Source: Cercospora beticola (taxonomy: Eukaryota; Ascomycota; Dothideomycetes; Mycosphaerellales; Mycosphaerellaceae). Taken from it: a stretch of DNA of 64,000 nucleotides. The DNA is taken from assembly GCF_033473495.1 (NCBI RefSeq), contig NC_088937.1, positions 186,001 through 250,000 of the forward strand, written 5' to 3'. Numbering within the stretch: position 1 is the first letter of the stretch; each line of letters begins with the position of its first letter. Below the pieces are notes generated by a model. The model searched no databases. It worked only from the letters and a program-made list of their open reading frames with translations, and was not told the origin of the DNA. A program made the position numbers and the translations under genes. Below, piece after piece: positions 30,944-42,620 of this stretch.

Positions 30944-32458
30944 ATGCACATCATCATCATCGGCGCTGGGCTTGGCGGGCTCTCTGCCACCATAGCATTC
31001 TCGGATACATCAACCAATGGGCCCAACAAGCATAAGATCACACTTCTCGAACGCCGTCCCCATCTTTCGCCTTCGGGCGGAGGCATGAATATTCGTCCTG
31101 GCGCTTCGAGAATCCTACATTCTTGGGGATTGAAAGCTGATCTTGAGAAAATCGGAGATGTGACAAGAGGCTTCCTGATCCGAAGTGTGAACACTGGAGA
31201 CATTGCGACGAAGAATGTTGGCGTGGAAATTAGTGGCGAGACTGATTGGGGAGTCTTGAGAGAGAATTTGATGGCTTTGTTTTGGAAGAAGGTAGAAGAG
31301 CGTATGAATGCTGGTGCAGACATTGAAGCAAGATTTGGTGTTGATGTAGACAAGGTTGAAGAGGATGAAAATTTGGGTTTTGCTAGAGTGCACTTGGGAG
31401 GTGGTGAGGTATTGGAAGGCGATTTGATCTTGGCTGCGGATGGGATTCGATCGAAGATTCGGGCTCCGATATTGGAGGACTGTGGTAAAAACGTTGACCC
31501 AATCATCAGTGATACTACACTTTATGGTGTCAAGGTCAAAGCGGAAAAGGTGTTGGAAAGAGATGAGACCAAAGGATTGGGAATCTCTGATTTTGCGACA
31601 GTGTGGGCTGGGCAAGATCGATTTGTGGTGTCAAGGCTGAACGCAAAGACAGGCATCTGTAGTGGACTGTTCGGGATCAGAGCAGACAACGACATGAACG
31701 GGTTGTGGGATGAGAAAGGAGATCTCCATTATGTGAGAGAGTATTTCAAGGGCAGCTGCGATGATCTTACGACCGTGTTGGACATGGCAGAGGTGTGTGA
31801 TCGATGGAAGTTAGGTAAGTATCTGTCCAGCATTCTCCCGCATGGAACCATACATACTTACCCACCTTTCTCACAGCTGAGCTGCCAGATCTACCACGCT
31901 GGACCAGCAAAGGCGGACGCATTGCTCTATTAGGAGACAGTGCACACGCAATGGTATGCAGCGTATATCCTGCACGAGTGAGGGTATTCTGACCTATTCC
32001 AGGAACCGCACGCCGCACAAGGATACTCCATGATCGTCGAAGATATCGGTGTGCTGCAATACCTCATATCCCGGAAGCCTAACCCCTCACAAAGTCTTCC
32101 AGAGATCCTCGAAACATGGGAACGGCTCCGTAAGCCTCGAGCAGAACGCATCAAAGCATACGCAAAGCACAATGGTGCTTCTTTCCTCGGTTCGACGCCA
32201 TTTCCCTCCATACGACCAGCTCGCAGTACCACCGCTTCCAACAAGAAAGATGCTCTGCCAGCCAAGAGCCTGAAGGACGTGAGACCAGATATGAATGCGA
32301 AGTTCGAGTCGGCGGCCTTCCTGAAGTGGGCACTCGACTATGATGCCGTGGCTGAGGTATGTTATGGCTCCTTCCAACATGCCAAGCGCATGAGTACTGA
32401 TCACATCCTATCCTCCCAGGCCAAGAAATATCTCGAAAGCAAGTCGTCTCGTCTGTAA
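30944..32458 (+). CDS. FAD-dependent monooxygenase (salicylate-hydroxylase-like), four exons
   Basis: Exons 30944-31814, 31877-31953, 32003-32356 and 32420-32458 give 446 residues. Introns have GTAAGT, GTATGC and GTATGT donors. Motifs of the class A flavoprotein hydroxylases are in place: GAGLGG dinucleotide fold (residues 7-12), LILAADGIRS (DG motif) and LLGDSAHAMEPHAAQG (GD motif), the last rebuilt exactly by joining exons 2 and 3. It would use NAD(P)H and O2 to hydroxylate an aromatic ring. The third intron (32357-32419) is 63 nt with no stop, so its retention would add 21 residues without breaking the frame. Substrate is unknown; no obvious pathway partners adjoin it. Confidence 0.87.
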
Positions 32459-33287
32459 ATCTCCCCTCTGGTGACCATCAAAGACCATAAAACTGCGAAC
32501 GCCATCAATCATATATATCCCCAACCCGTGCGACCGCTCCTCTTTCGATCAGCAGTCCACCCATCTTGGCATACATCCGCACGATCGCATTCGCATCCAT
32601 CCGTGCCAACTTCCCCGTACATATACCACGAGCGATCGCACACATACCAGACAAGCCTTTCCGCACTGCAAGCCACTTTCCCATTCTTTCACGTTTTCTC
32701 TTGCCTTATACCAATGCGATCGTCCTGCCCATGTGGTTTTTGCCATGGTACCACAACTTTGGTTCTCAAACTGATCTACAGGCACAAATGCACGCCATGT
32801 GTGTCGCGCATGGTAGTTCTTATACTTGTATATACTTCGCAACGTGGAAGCCACTGGAAGGGAGATCTACAGAGTGATGTGCAGATAACTTAGTATGTGT
32901 TGACCTCACGTCGTGGATGTGATGTTCGTGATTGTCGCATTTTCTTTGTTTTCTCCTTTCTGGATCGTGATAGCTGTCTACTATCCCTGTCAATACTATG
33001 ATATTTTGGGCGACGAGGTGGACCCCTCGTTGGGGGTAGTCTGCATGCCGTTGGACGAAGATCGACAAGTTATGCGAATCAGTAGAGTTGAGAGGGTGTC
33101 ACTATGTGTCAGTACAAACGGTCTGTCAGTGCGCACCCTGTCACACGTGCGATTGAGAGTTGGAAGTTTGTATGTCGAACAAATTGGTATAATAAATAAT
33201 ATGTACAATGAGTATTTCTCAATGTTCCCCTTCGCTAAAGTTTCATCATGATATCGGGTTTCGCTCAACGAGATCGCTTGGAATCTT
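32459..33287. other. Convergent intergenic region
   Basis: 829 bases between the 3' ends of the monooxygenase and peroxidase genes. Contains AT-rich stretches near 33.19 kb (likely 3' untranslated sequence). No gene supported. Confidence 0.4.
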
Positions 33288-34672
33288 CTAGTTGGCGTAA
33301 CCTGCACCTGGGTAGGCCTTGAAAAGCTGGCTGTTGAAGTTGGCAGCCTCGAGTTGTGGGCATGAGAGGCCGGCAACAGCATTGGTGATGGCACCGGTGA
33401 TTGGGCCAAGAGCGTTCTGCACGATCGAGAGAACACCATCGAGCTGGTCGATACCTCCAGCCATAGCAGCGCCGAAAGCGAAGCATGCAAGGTTGTTGCC
33501 CTGGAAGAGTGTAGCGCCATTGAAGGCACCACCAGTCAGATCAGACACGTCAAGACCAGTGAAGGAGTTGGTTGTGCCAGTGTTGCCACCGATGCGGAGA
33601 GTGTTTGGGTTGGTCTGAGCGCCAGCGAGCAAGTCGATGAAGACATCGGCAAGGCTGTAGGCATCAGCAGTGTTGCGGCGGTACCAGTTCAATGGGATGC
33701 GCTCCTGGCCGCGGTTGTGAACATATGTGCCTGGGTTGTTGCCAGATGCACCCTCGCCAGTACCGCTGACTGCGAAGAAATCCTTAAGCATGGCCTCGTC
33801 GAGATATCCACCTGGGTTCTCGGCGGTGTGGTTGGACATGAAGTTGACAACGACTGCAAGGTACATTAGCGTTGAACCCAGCAATGAAGCTCTTACGAGT
33901 TCACTCACAGTTGTGTGCGGCTGGCGCGACGAGACCAGAGAAAGGTCCCCAGAAAGCGTATGGGTTGTTCTCAATTGAGAAGGTGGTCACCTCATCAGCG
34001 TGTTGGGTGACCTTGTCCAAGGTGAGACCATCGTTGCCGTTGTTGGTGCTTTGGATGAGTGAGTTCCACGATCGCCACTGGAAGACACCAACGTCGCCAT
34101 TGTTCAAGTATGCATCGCCACGAACGATGGATGCATCGTTCTCGTACTTGGAGTGAGATCCGACAATACCCTTGGGGTTGCTGAGGAGAAGCGGCAAGGA
34201 TGAGGGGAATCCGCCACCAATAGACCATCGTGTAGATGGAATATCACCAGAGATGAGAATCGCAATGGCAGCCAGACCTGCGGCGAGCTCTGGGCTCATA
34301 CCGTAAGCCTTGCCCAGACCGTCAACTGTCTGCTGGATGTTGGCGAGACCGTTTCGTGGCAAGACTATGATCTGTTAGCTACTACGTTAAAGATCGAGAA
34401 TCGTGACACCCACATCCGTGATTGGCCGCGGCGTTCAATCCTGGACATTGGCCACGAAGGTCGCGAGCTCCTGGTGATCGGAATGGGTTTGGACCACCAT
34501 CGGTCACATCAACGTATTGTTGCTGTGCGTTGAATGTTGGGTTTGGGTGACCGCCACCAGTGTTCTTGCGGCCAGCGCCAAGTTGTCGCTTAACGATGGC
34601 ATCCATCTCCATGGCCACAGGCCAGGCGGCGGCAGAGCCAGCCAGAGCGGCAACAGCGAAAGCAGTCTTCAT
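33288..34672 (-). CDS. Secreted heme-thiolate peroxidase (chloroperoxidase / unspecific peroxygenase family)
   Basis: Exons 34672-34414, 34364-33909 and 33853-33288 give 426 residues. Signal peptide MKTAFAVAALAGSAAAWP, then KR (residues 28-29), a likely pro-peptide cut. Splicing at 34413-34365 reconstructs QCPGLNAAANHGFLPRNG, the heme-ligand motif with the proximal cysteine at residue 76. The distal acid pair appears as ENDASIVRGD (Glu161, Asp163), matching the E-x-D catalytic site of the family. These enzymes use H2O2 to halogenate or hydroxylate organic substrates outside the cell. Several Asn-X-Ser/Thr sites suggest glycosylation. Both introns have a GTGGGT or GTGAGT donor and a CTAA-type branch. 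Confidence 0.9.
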
Positions 34673-37536
34673 GATGAAAATCCTTGAGAAGTGATGCGAA
34701 GGAGAGAGAAGTTGATCGATGCCAGAAACTGACTCTTGAGGATTGGCAAGGTCTTAATATACACGCAAGGAACCTTTTGCTCACCATGTGAAAATTGCCT
34801 TCACCGTTGGCTCGAATTCCATAAATGCCGATCAAGACATCAGAGGTAGCGACGGCGTCTGCGTTCGTCTCGCAACCTGACAGAGGCATCGACCAATCTC
34901 AGAGAAGGCATTTGCGAAACGATGCATAATGGCGCAGAGGGCTGTAGGCAGAGTTCTCCGCATCGTTTGACTTTGCCGTCGCGTCTTACCATAGTAGGAA
35001 GGTATCGTGTACATCAACTCATGGCCACAACAACATTTTCCGGGGAAGCATGTCGCCCTTGTGAACCAGTTCTCGAAAGATCTGCATTCGCTAGGTTGCA
35101 TCGAGACGCGGAAAATGACCTGTACGCGGGGTCGCAGCGGCTGATGCAAAGCAGGACAAGCCTGCGGTAGATCAGCTGCACTACTTACGCACCGGCGCAA
35201 GCCACAACGACTCTTTGCTTTTTCAATCCGGCAAAGACGGATTTGTTGAGGAACAATGTACTTGTCGCCATTCAGCGTGCACAAGACTTCGCTTACATCA
35301 CTCCACATTTTGGTAATGTTAGAAGTAAGCGTAACCCCAGGCCAATCGCATGGAGATGGCTTGGAGGCATCTCTTCAACGTCACAACGACTGTCTCCAGG
35401 AGTTCACGTAGGCGTGCGCCGCCGCGTTGGAGCCTCTGCTTGCATAAAGTGACACCGAATCTTCGAGCCATCCGCTCTGGGACGGAGCCGAAGTCCGGTC
35501 TCTGCGATCCGCCAAAAGTCTGCCCATGAGGACTGGCTTTGAGTTGCAACGAACAGAGCCTCACAGCCTTTGCCACTGCCGCTTTCCGTGTCCAGCCCTC
35601 GAACAGTGGCGGCTCGAGGTGCGTTATCCGAGATCATGGGAGGGCTGAGCACTGCAGCCGACCTTGCAAGCTGCGATGGTGGGAGAATCTGACATTCACT
35701 GCGGCCGCCACTCCAAGACCTGAAGTGTTTGGTTCTCGCCGCCAAGCTCCTGGCACAACTGCCTCCGACAAGGTGGCGTCTCGTGATGGCGAATCTCAAA
35801 AGTCGACTCTTCGGCATGTTCTCCATAGAGAGGCCGACGCATCCTTTGCCCGGTTCACGTGTGGTCAGCAGCGCAATGTCGTGCTCCGGGATTTGCGGCA
35901 TATGTGTGGGACATGCTTGACCATGATGCTTGGCTCAGTGTGAAGGTACATGCACGGAGGGAAAGTCCAAGAGACATTACGGCCTTAGCAACGTGGTGCA
36001 ACGGTGAATGTAGACAGGGCGGCCGTGCTCCTTTCGACGAAGTCGTCAATTTTCGCCCTACGAGTTGATTGCAACCGGGGAAGGTTGTACTGGCCCAAAC
36101 ACTGTTATTAGATGCGGAGCGAGCGCCCTCAACCTGGACGGTCCTTTTCCCGGTCAAATCGATTATATCCAGGCTTTCTAAAGGCAAGAGAAATGAACTT
36201 TCGAATCTGCCAAAAGATCAAGTTGAAGTCCAATCTCGTGTTGCCACTCCACTGTGATTCTGGGCCCTGTGATATCCAAAATGCCGGCGTCGCGCTTCCC
36301 CACAAGCTCTCCAGTCCCCTTCCGCGCTTGCGGTCTGCTGGCCCTGCCTTAGCATCAAGACCAGGTGGCGAAAGTCTCGAAATCGAACATGCAGGGTTCA
36401 GCTCCTACCGGAATTGCTTCTCGTGGTGATTCTCAATGATACGACGTTTGCGAGGTTCGCATAACATTTTCGTTTGAGCCGTCCCACTCACGAAGGTGGC
36501 GTTGAGCCTCACGGATGCGGCGTTGGATATCGCAACGCCATGGCAATGTCTCGTAGCAGCTGGCTTCGTTCCAATACGAGCCTCATGATGGTGTGATGGC
36601 TCTTGTGGTATTCGTGCAATTGGCACAATGTTGTAGATGTTGCATGCTTTGCCCCACGATTTCGAGGCGTTCTATGGCTGTTCTTTTCTCCTTCCATGAT
36701 CGAGTCGGCTCTGTCCGCTTTGGGAGTGCTTCACACAGAGGGCGCAGATCTCTATGTGACAAATACAGGACGATACTGGGAGTGCTGAACTACAGAGCTA
36801 GAACAGCATGTGCGATTCCAGGCATCGTCGCTGCTCAACTTCAAAATAAATGCGCTTGTTCATCCCAGCAGAAGCTCCAGCTGGAGCTAGCAGGCGCGGA
36901 GTCTGCGAATTTGTGATACACAAATCTTGCCCAGGCCTCTGTGACGCGAATCGGGAGAGCGTATTTTGTGGCGACTCTACTTCCGACTCCCTCTTATTCT
37001 CGCGATTTCGGTATGTCTTGCAGCTGTGCAAGGACGCACATGAGGTGAAAGACATGCTGGAAAGCTAGCTTCACCCATGATTCCACTGGGGGATAATGGG
37101 CTGGTCATGTGGCAATGCTAGCCATCATCTGCTCTCAGTGACCATTCAGGCCAGATTTCGGCGTGGGTGAGTCCTTTACAACATACGCTTGCGATGGTCG
37201 AAGGAGATCAGCGGGATAGTCAGCGAAGAGCGCCCTTTTCTGGCAGTTGACAAGGCGCGAGACCGCCCAAATCTTGAGTTTCGCCGCTGACGTGGAAGAT
37301 TCCAGTTTGGAGCGGATTGGCGGAGGTAGCCGCAGTCTTGATATCCATGTTGGCGGTAGGTGGTGTCGCATTCAGAGGCTTGAAGCTGTGAGCGGAAGGA
37401 AGCTCGGAGCAAAAGTTCCGATCACGTGACAGTGTCTGTTTACTTGTCGATTCACGTCGGCGCGTCGCCCTCCATTGCCGTCAACCTATGCGCCGGTACG
37501 CCTAGGTCTGTGGCTATTGCAGACCACAACAACAGC
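34673..37536. other. Long intergenic region, no supported gene
   Basis: 2.86 kb between the divergent peroxidase and Mis12 genes. Many short frames exist on both strands with no domains. I see no retroelement remnant and no strong RIP bias here, in contrast to the right edge of the window. Confidence 0.4.
34753..34763 (-). promoter_or_regulatory. TATA-like element upstream of the peroxidase gene
   Basis: On the coding (minus) strand the sequence reads GTATATTAAG, about 85 bases upstream of the start codon. The spacing suits a fungal core promoter with a leader of 50-60 bases. This is a positional inference only. Confidence 0.35.
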
Positions 37537-38493
37537 ATGGCAGCCAGCGATCAGACAACGACGGCGCTGCTGACCGAACACTTCCGATACACGCCGCTCA
37601 CGCTACTGGACGACATCATTAACACCGTCAACGAGCTTGTCTTCAGAGCTGTGACCGCGATCGAAACAGGCTTGGGGAACGAGTCCGCTGAAGAGCTCGG
37701 ATTCCGGCTGGACTCAGAGACGGCAGCTTCATTACCGAACGACGAGGCGCGAGAAGAAGCGCTTGCAGAACTGAAACAGAATGAGATTGACAATGGTGTT
37801 GTAAAGTTGGAGAGCCTGTTGAACGCGACAGTGGATAAGGATTTCGACAAGTTTGAGATTTACACGCTGCGGAATATCCTGGCTGTAGGACACAAAGAGG
37901 ATGATCTGGCCAACTGGGTGCGCCTGGAGCACTACAAAGGCGTCGATATGACAACTGTAGAAGATGTGCCCAGCCCGGAGGCAGTCGAGCTGCAGAGGAA
38001 GAAATTGCATGAGACCGCGAAGCTGAACATCATGCTGAAGAGTGAAGAGGCCAAGAATGCTGCTATCTTGGAACAAGTGAGTGGACTCATTGGCGCCAAC
38101 TTGAAGCAGGAAGGACAGACAGGCGACGCGCCGTTTGCATTCTTGAACGCGACATCTGGTGAGAGCAAGCACCTCGAACAAGACACGCAAGCTGCTCTCA
38201 GTCAAATACCGGCATTACAGAAGCTTCTCGCAGGGCTCAAGGACGCGATGCAAACGATACAGACGGCCAGAAAGAGCAAGCACGACGATGAAGACAGTGC
38301 AGAGGGTAGGCGCAGACGATACCTCGAGAGCCAGAGCCGGAGAGCGCTGGAGCGCAAAGGTATCGACCTCGAATCATCAAGCACAACGTCCTTGGCTGCA
38401 GGCAGGAAAATGGGTCGCGATGAGTTGCAAGGCATCGAATCCGTCGTGCAGGCGCTTGGTGGTGCTGAAGCTGCGAAGAAGGGCAACGACTGA
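37537..38493 (+). CDS. MTW1: Kinetochore protein Mis12/Mtw1
   Basis: Single exon of 318 residues starting at the ATG after AACAGC. The N-terminal helix pair LLTEHFRYTPLTLLDDIINTVNELVF is the hallmark of the Mis12/Mtw1 domain (residues 10-140), followed by heptad-rich helices to about residue 250 and a basic C-terminal tail. Mis12 is the organising subunit of the four-protein MIND complex that joins the CENP-C/inner kinetochore to the Ndc80 complex. The body has the family's usual length. An in-frame region upstream (from 37426) lacks an ATG in a good context, so the later start is preferred. Confidence 0.9.
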   Translation: MAASDQTTTALLTEHFRYTPLTLLDDIINTVNELVFRAVTAIETGLGNESAEELGFRLDSETAASLPNDEAREEALAELKQNEIDNGVVKLESLLNATVDKDFDKFEIYTLRNILAVGHKEDDLANWVRLEHYKGVDMTTVEDVPSPEAVELQRKKLHETAKLNIMLKSEEAKNAAILEQVSGLIGANLKQEGQTGDAPFAFLNATSGESKHLEQDTQAALSQIPALQKLLAGLKDAMQTIQTARKSKHDDEDSAEGRRRRYLESQSRRALERKGIDLESSSTTSLAAGRKMGRDELQGIESVVQALGGAEAAKKGND

Positions 38494-38780
38494 GCTATTT
38501 GCAGCGTGACATATCTGCAAGCACGTGCACATCTGCCAGTACTTCTTCAGTAGGATACTGCCCTACTCTTGGTTCCAGCACATAGGCTGAAGGAGTACTT
38601 CAGCATGTGCGCCACTCCCGCTTCTCGGTTCCGAAGAGATGTTGTTCGCCACTCTGGAGGATATCATACCACATTCGCCGGCACAGTCTATATCAGCAGG
38701 TGAACTGGTGTCATCAGGCAGGGCTTCGCACTGTCGCTGCTACCTCAACCACGCCTGCGAACAGAGTGCCAGATTTCAAC

Positions 38781-39260
38781 ATGGGCAGCAGTGAAGAAAT
38801 CACTCTTGTGGCTATCGTCAAGACCCAGCCTGGGAAAGGCGAGCGGGTATGCGAAGATGAACATCCAAGTCAAAGCATCGGAGCTGACTGCTTAAAAGTT
38901 TGTCGAGCTCAGCACAGAAGCTTACAACACCTTCGCGCTAAAGGAACCTGGATGTCTGCAATTCCAGATCATTCGGCAAGATGGAGACGGTTCCGCGGAC
39001 AGTGCGCAGACATGGGCAGTCATTGAAAGGTGTGCACAAATGCTTCAGCTCAAAGGTGCAGTGAGAATGTGGGCACTGATAGTCTGCATAGATATGCCAG
39101 CAAGGAGCATCTTGCACAGCATCGGTCGACAGATTCCTACAGCCGTCTGTTTGAACAGTTCGTGGCTGAAGAACTCCTATCGGGCAATCCGATGATGTTT
39201 GAAGGCAAAGCGGTCGAGATGGGACACTTTGACAGGCCATTTGACGCAGGGAAGAAGTGA
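38781..39260 (+). CDS. Small ABM-domain (antibiotic biosynthesis monooxygenase fold) protein
   Basis: Exons 38781-38846, 38899-39029 and 39092-39260 give 121 residues. Donors are GTATGC and GTGTGC; both introns have CTGA-type branch sites, and joining keeps the frame. The order EITLVAIVKTQPGKGER, FVELSTEAYNTFALKEPGCLQFQI, WAVIERYASKEHLAQH and the C-terminal VEMGHFDRP is that of the dimeric alpha-beta barrel ABM family, which includes small quinol monooxygenases and heme-degrading enzymes. Such proteins act on quinones without a cofactor, or have regulatory roles. No metal or heme ligand can be assigned, so substrate is unknown. Confidence 0.75.
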
Positions 39261-39671
39261 CAAGTTCGAGCTCGATGCATATTCCTACGAATACGACGGT
39301 GTTGAAACAATTACGGGCGGCTTTTGTTCGCAGTCGTGGTCTACAAGCCGTCTCTCAATAGCCGATGGACATCTTTCGATTACGTATCATCACATCGTAT
39401 CGTGTTCACATGTACAATGCTTGCCGTTCAAATATCATGTGCTCTTACCCAGACTCTTCTAGACTTTAGTAAAATTCTTTGAAATCATGAAGTGAAGTGC
39501 AGTGACGCTTTCTTGTTCCACCGTTGTCTTTCTTCGTCATTCCTGCCTCGGCCCGATTTTGTCCCCCACAGCAAACATCACTCTTCCGACTCTTCTCGCC
39601 CGACTTGCAGACAAACAAACACAACCACCAACACCAATATACACTAGATCCACGAACCAAATACAGGAAAG
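39261..39671. other. Intergenic
   Basis: 411 bases between two rightward genes; the last ~150 are pyrimidine-rich promoter-like sequence. No other feature. Confidence 0.4.
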
Positions 39672-40717
39672 ATGCTGGAGGTCATCTATGTCGTGAGACA
39701 TGGGGTAAGTCATTCCCGAGCGCGCTGCAATCAGCAGTCTTCGAGAGGTCGCGACAACGCGCCAAGTGGAGCAGGCATGTGATCTGAGCAGCAACTACCG
39801 CGTTTGGAAGTTCTATCAAGATGTTCGATATGGCTTGAATTGGCAATGAGAATTAAGCATGGGAGGACAAATGCCGTCTCGCCGATTCGTATCTACCAGC
39901 AGAACCACGACTGACACCTTCACTTCAGTACCGCTCCAACTGGACCGTCGACCCATCCACAGGTCACTACAACAGCACCGTACCCTCACCTACAGGCATA
40001 GTCGCCGACCCAGCCCTCGCCTCATACGGCGTCCAACAAGCCCGCGAACTCGGAACACACCTCACAAAACTCAACCCACCAGTGGATCTGATCTACTCCT
40101 CTCCCTTCTACCGCTGCATCCAAACGCTCAAACCCTTCACCGACTCTCTCGCCTCCTCAGGCAAACCCGCCAAAGTCCACGTCGATCGCGGCGTAGGAGA
40201 ATTCTACGGCCAAGCACGATTCGACCACCCAAGTCCGGCAACGATCGAAGTTCTGAACGAACATTTCGACAACCTCGTCGAGGCTGAGACGAGCATCATC
40301 CCTTCCAAGAACGGCGAATCAATTCCTCAACTTCACGACCGAGTAGCGTACGCTCTCGATGCTATCATTTCTCGCGCCGACAACGACCCTTCAGAGCCCA
40401 AGACTTTGCTGATTTGCACGCATGCCGCCGCCATGATTGCCATCGGACGAGCGCTCACTGGTCGCATGCCGGAGGACGAATGCGAGGATGATTTCAATTG
40501 CTTTACGTGCTCATTCAGTAAGTTCGTAAGGAAGCCGCAGAGCAGATTCACGGGAGGTGGAGTGACAGGCATGGGACTTCCGAATGCGTGGAATCCCGAG
40601 AAAGCAGACGAAGTGCCGGACGTTGGGTGGAGAGGGAGAGGTGTTGCTGGAGGTTGGGACTGTGAGGTCAATGGCGATTGTTCGTTTTTGACTGGTGGCG
40701 AAGAGCGAGGATGGTGA
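39672..40717 (+). CDS. Histidine-phosphatase (phosphoglycerate-mutase superfamily) protein, TFC7-like
   Basis: Exons 39672-39704 and 39929-40717 give 273 residues. The first exon encodes MLEVIYVVRHG, ending on the catalytic RHG; the 224-nt intron (GTAAGT...CTTCAG) is the longest in the window, and exon 2 continues with YRSNWTVDP. SSPFYRCIQT and CTHAAAMIAIGR (second catalytic His) complete the site. The RHG-(F/Y)RSNW start and the NGDCSFLTGGEERGW end resemble the family that includes the TFIIIC tau55/Tfc7 phosphatase-like subunit; assignment to TFIIIC is tentative. The stop follows W directly, but TG|GTGAGT at the same point could be a donor leading to a longer C-terminus after 40780. Confidence 0.8.
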
Positions 40718-40914
40718 GTGACGACCCTTTTCTTTTCTTCTCGTGCCCCTTGAGTTCCACATTCTTGCCTCCCAAAGGTTCCCTCCAGGACGATCACAAC
40801 TAGCCCCGCCCTTTGTCTCTTCCATCCAGGCCCCGGCGCTCTACCTCCACCTCAATCGTTTATACAAGGCCATCTCTGATCACTTCCGTCTTTCTACCAA
40901 ACAGGAACTTCGAA

Positions 40915-41220
40915 ATGGAGAAACAGCAATACAACATGGAACACGGCCTCGCACCCGATGCTCTCGGTCCACCTCTCACCGCCGAACAACAAGTGGCAGC
41001 GCCAGGCGTAGAAGAAGACAAGGAAGCAGGCAAAAAGCAGTAGTGCTGCATTTTCCTCTTCGTCCTCCTCATCGGCTCCCTGATCGGCCAAGTCGTCGCC
41101 TATCATATGATCTCGCGCGAGGACGGAGAAGCGGTCCAGAGCACGGCTTGTACTGGGGATTTCTGCTTTCGCGGCACCAGTTCTAGTTCAGGGATTGGGA
41201 GTGGAGAGTTGAGGCTTTGA
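40915..41220 (+). CDS. Tiny single-pass membrane protein interrupted by an in-frame TAG
   Basis: An ATG at 40915 opens 42 codons (MEKQQYNMEHGLAPD...), hydrophilic and Glu/Lys/Gln-rich, ending in TAG at 41041-41043. The same frame continues for 58 more codons that look genuinely coding: a 20-residue hydrophobic segment (CCIFLFVLLIGSLIGQVVAY), then a polar tail to TGA at 41218. C-ending codons dominate on both sides of the TAG. Three explanations are possible: readthrough or A-to-I editing of UAG to UGG giving a 101-residue protein; an in-frame intron ending on the TAG (40993-41043 or 41008-41043, both with poor donors and no branch site); or a recent nonsense mutation. I do not recognise the family. 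Confidence 0.45.
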
Positions 41221-41798
41221 TTGTCGTCGCGGAGACACAGCTTGATCTCGCAAACAGCAGCAAATCGGGATATCTTGCTTACGGGCTTGCGACATAGGCA
41301 TTTCACTGGCGACGAAAGTTTTCTCAATGACGATACAGGGAATGATCAGGTCGGATTAGGGAGTACGGTTGCTGCGACGGGTAGTGATGTGATAGATTAT
41401 GGGTCGGAGTCTTTGCATTGGAGTGATAAAGTCAGGAAGAAGTCTGGGTCAAGGCTTTGATGATAGAGAAAGACAGAAATTTGCATGCCTGAGGGAACAG
41501 TTGAACGTTCAGGGTCAGAGGAAACGGATAGACGAGTTGTGGCAAGCCTGGCAAATGGCCGAAGTTTGGAAGCCTTTTCGATTGATTCGTTCTCGCTTTC
41601 GTGCATGCTTTTCTTTTCGCATGCTGCGTGCGGCAGAGAGCAGTGGTATAGAAACTGCCTAGCAAGTAATCTGACTTGCGTTCCGCGCTTGTCCCATCCT
41701 GTCAAATGACATTGCCCATCGTGCGCCCTTGGATTCATCCGAAAACATCAACTCCTTTTCACCTTAGCCATTGCCCTGCTCGTCCGGAAGGTGCCACT
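41221..41798. other. Convergent intergenic region
   Basis: 578 bases between the tiny membrane-protein gene and the 3' end of the uL22 gene. No supported feature. Confidence 0.4.
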
Positions 41799-42620
41799 CT
41801 ATGCGGCGGTGATGGCCTTGCGCTGGCGCTGAGCGCGCTGGCGGGAGTTGAGGTGAAGGCTCTTGCGCTCGACGGTCTCTGGCGACTTTTGCACGACCTC
41901 CTCGCCCTCGGTGAGGATGAGCTCGATGTGGCATGGGTTGCTCATGTATGGGTTGATCTGTGCGATGCGTTAGACTGCGCACGGCGAGCAATGGCTGGAT
42001 CGCAAACTTACACGACCGTGGGCACGGTATGTGCGGCGGCGCTGCTTAGGAGCCTGGTTGACCTGGATGTGCTTGACAATCAGGTTGGAGGTGTCCAGAC
42101 CCTTGGTGTCGGCGTTGGCCTCTGCGTTCTTCAAGAGAGAAGAGAGGAACTCAGCCGACTTGACTGGCCAGCGGGCCTTGCTGACGCCGAACTGCTTGCC
42201 TGAAATTGTCTCTCAGTATGATGCCCCAAATTCTCTTCACAGCACCATCTTTCGATGTATTTGCATGTTTTCATGTGTATGTTTCCACCTATGCATCCTC
42301 GCACATGGCAGCCACATCACCATGAGATGGGCCTACGTACCTTGAGCTGTACGGCCAGTGCTCCCGGCATATCTCCTCATTGGCACCGCCTCGGCCTTGT
42401 TCTGCACATTGTCGAGGTATGTGAGAGCGCGCTGCAACTTCCAGCCGTTGATGGCCTGTGCCGTCTCGCGGGTGTTCTTGAACGACACACGTAGGTAAGA
42501 GCCGCGGGCGCGGGCGCTCTTCGCGGACTCGATTTCGGTGGCGGCGTATCGGACCTGGCGCGTTCAATGTCAGCGGGGCGGACGAGGATGGCGATGCAGT
42601 ATGCGCAGGAGTTGTACCAT
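41799..42620 (-). CDS. RPL17: 60S ribosomal protein uL22 (L17)
   Basis: Four exons, 42620-42618, 42554-42341, 42199-42012 and 41957-41799, give 187 residues, the usual length for eukaryotic uL22. The first exon is only the ATG codon; an intron starts at once (GTACAA...GCGCCAG, 63 nt, branch GCTGACAT). Recognisable blocks are [74 protein letters not shown] and [15 protein letters not shown]. uL22 lines the nascent-peptide exit tunnel. The gene is divergent from fibrillarin across 227 bases, a pairing that suits co-regulation of ribosome production. The 141-nt second intron is longer than the norm here and could host regulation. Confidence 0.97.

Noticed and set aside
41676..42203. 175-residue rightward frame across the uL22 gene
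   Set aside because: Antisense shadow; the minus strand matches uL22 exon by exon.
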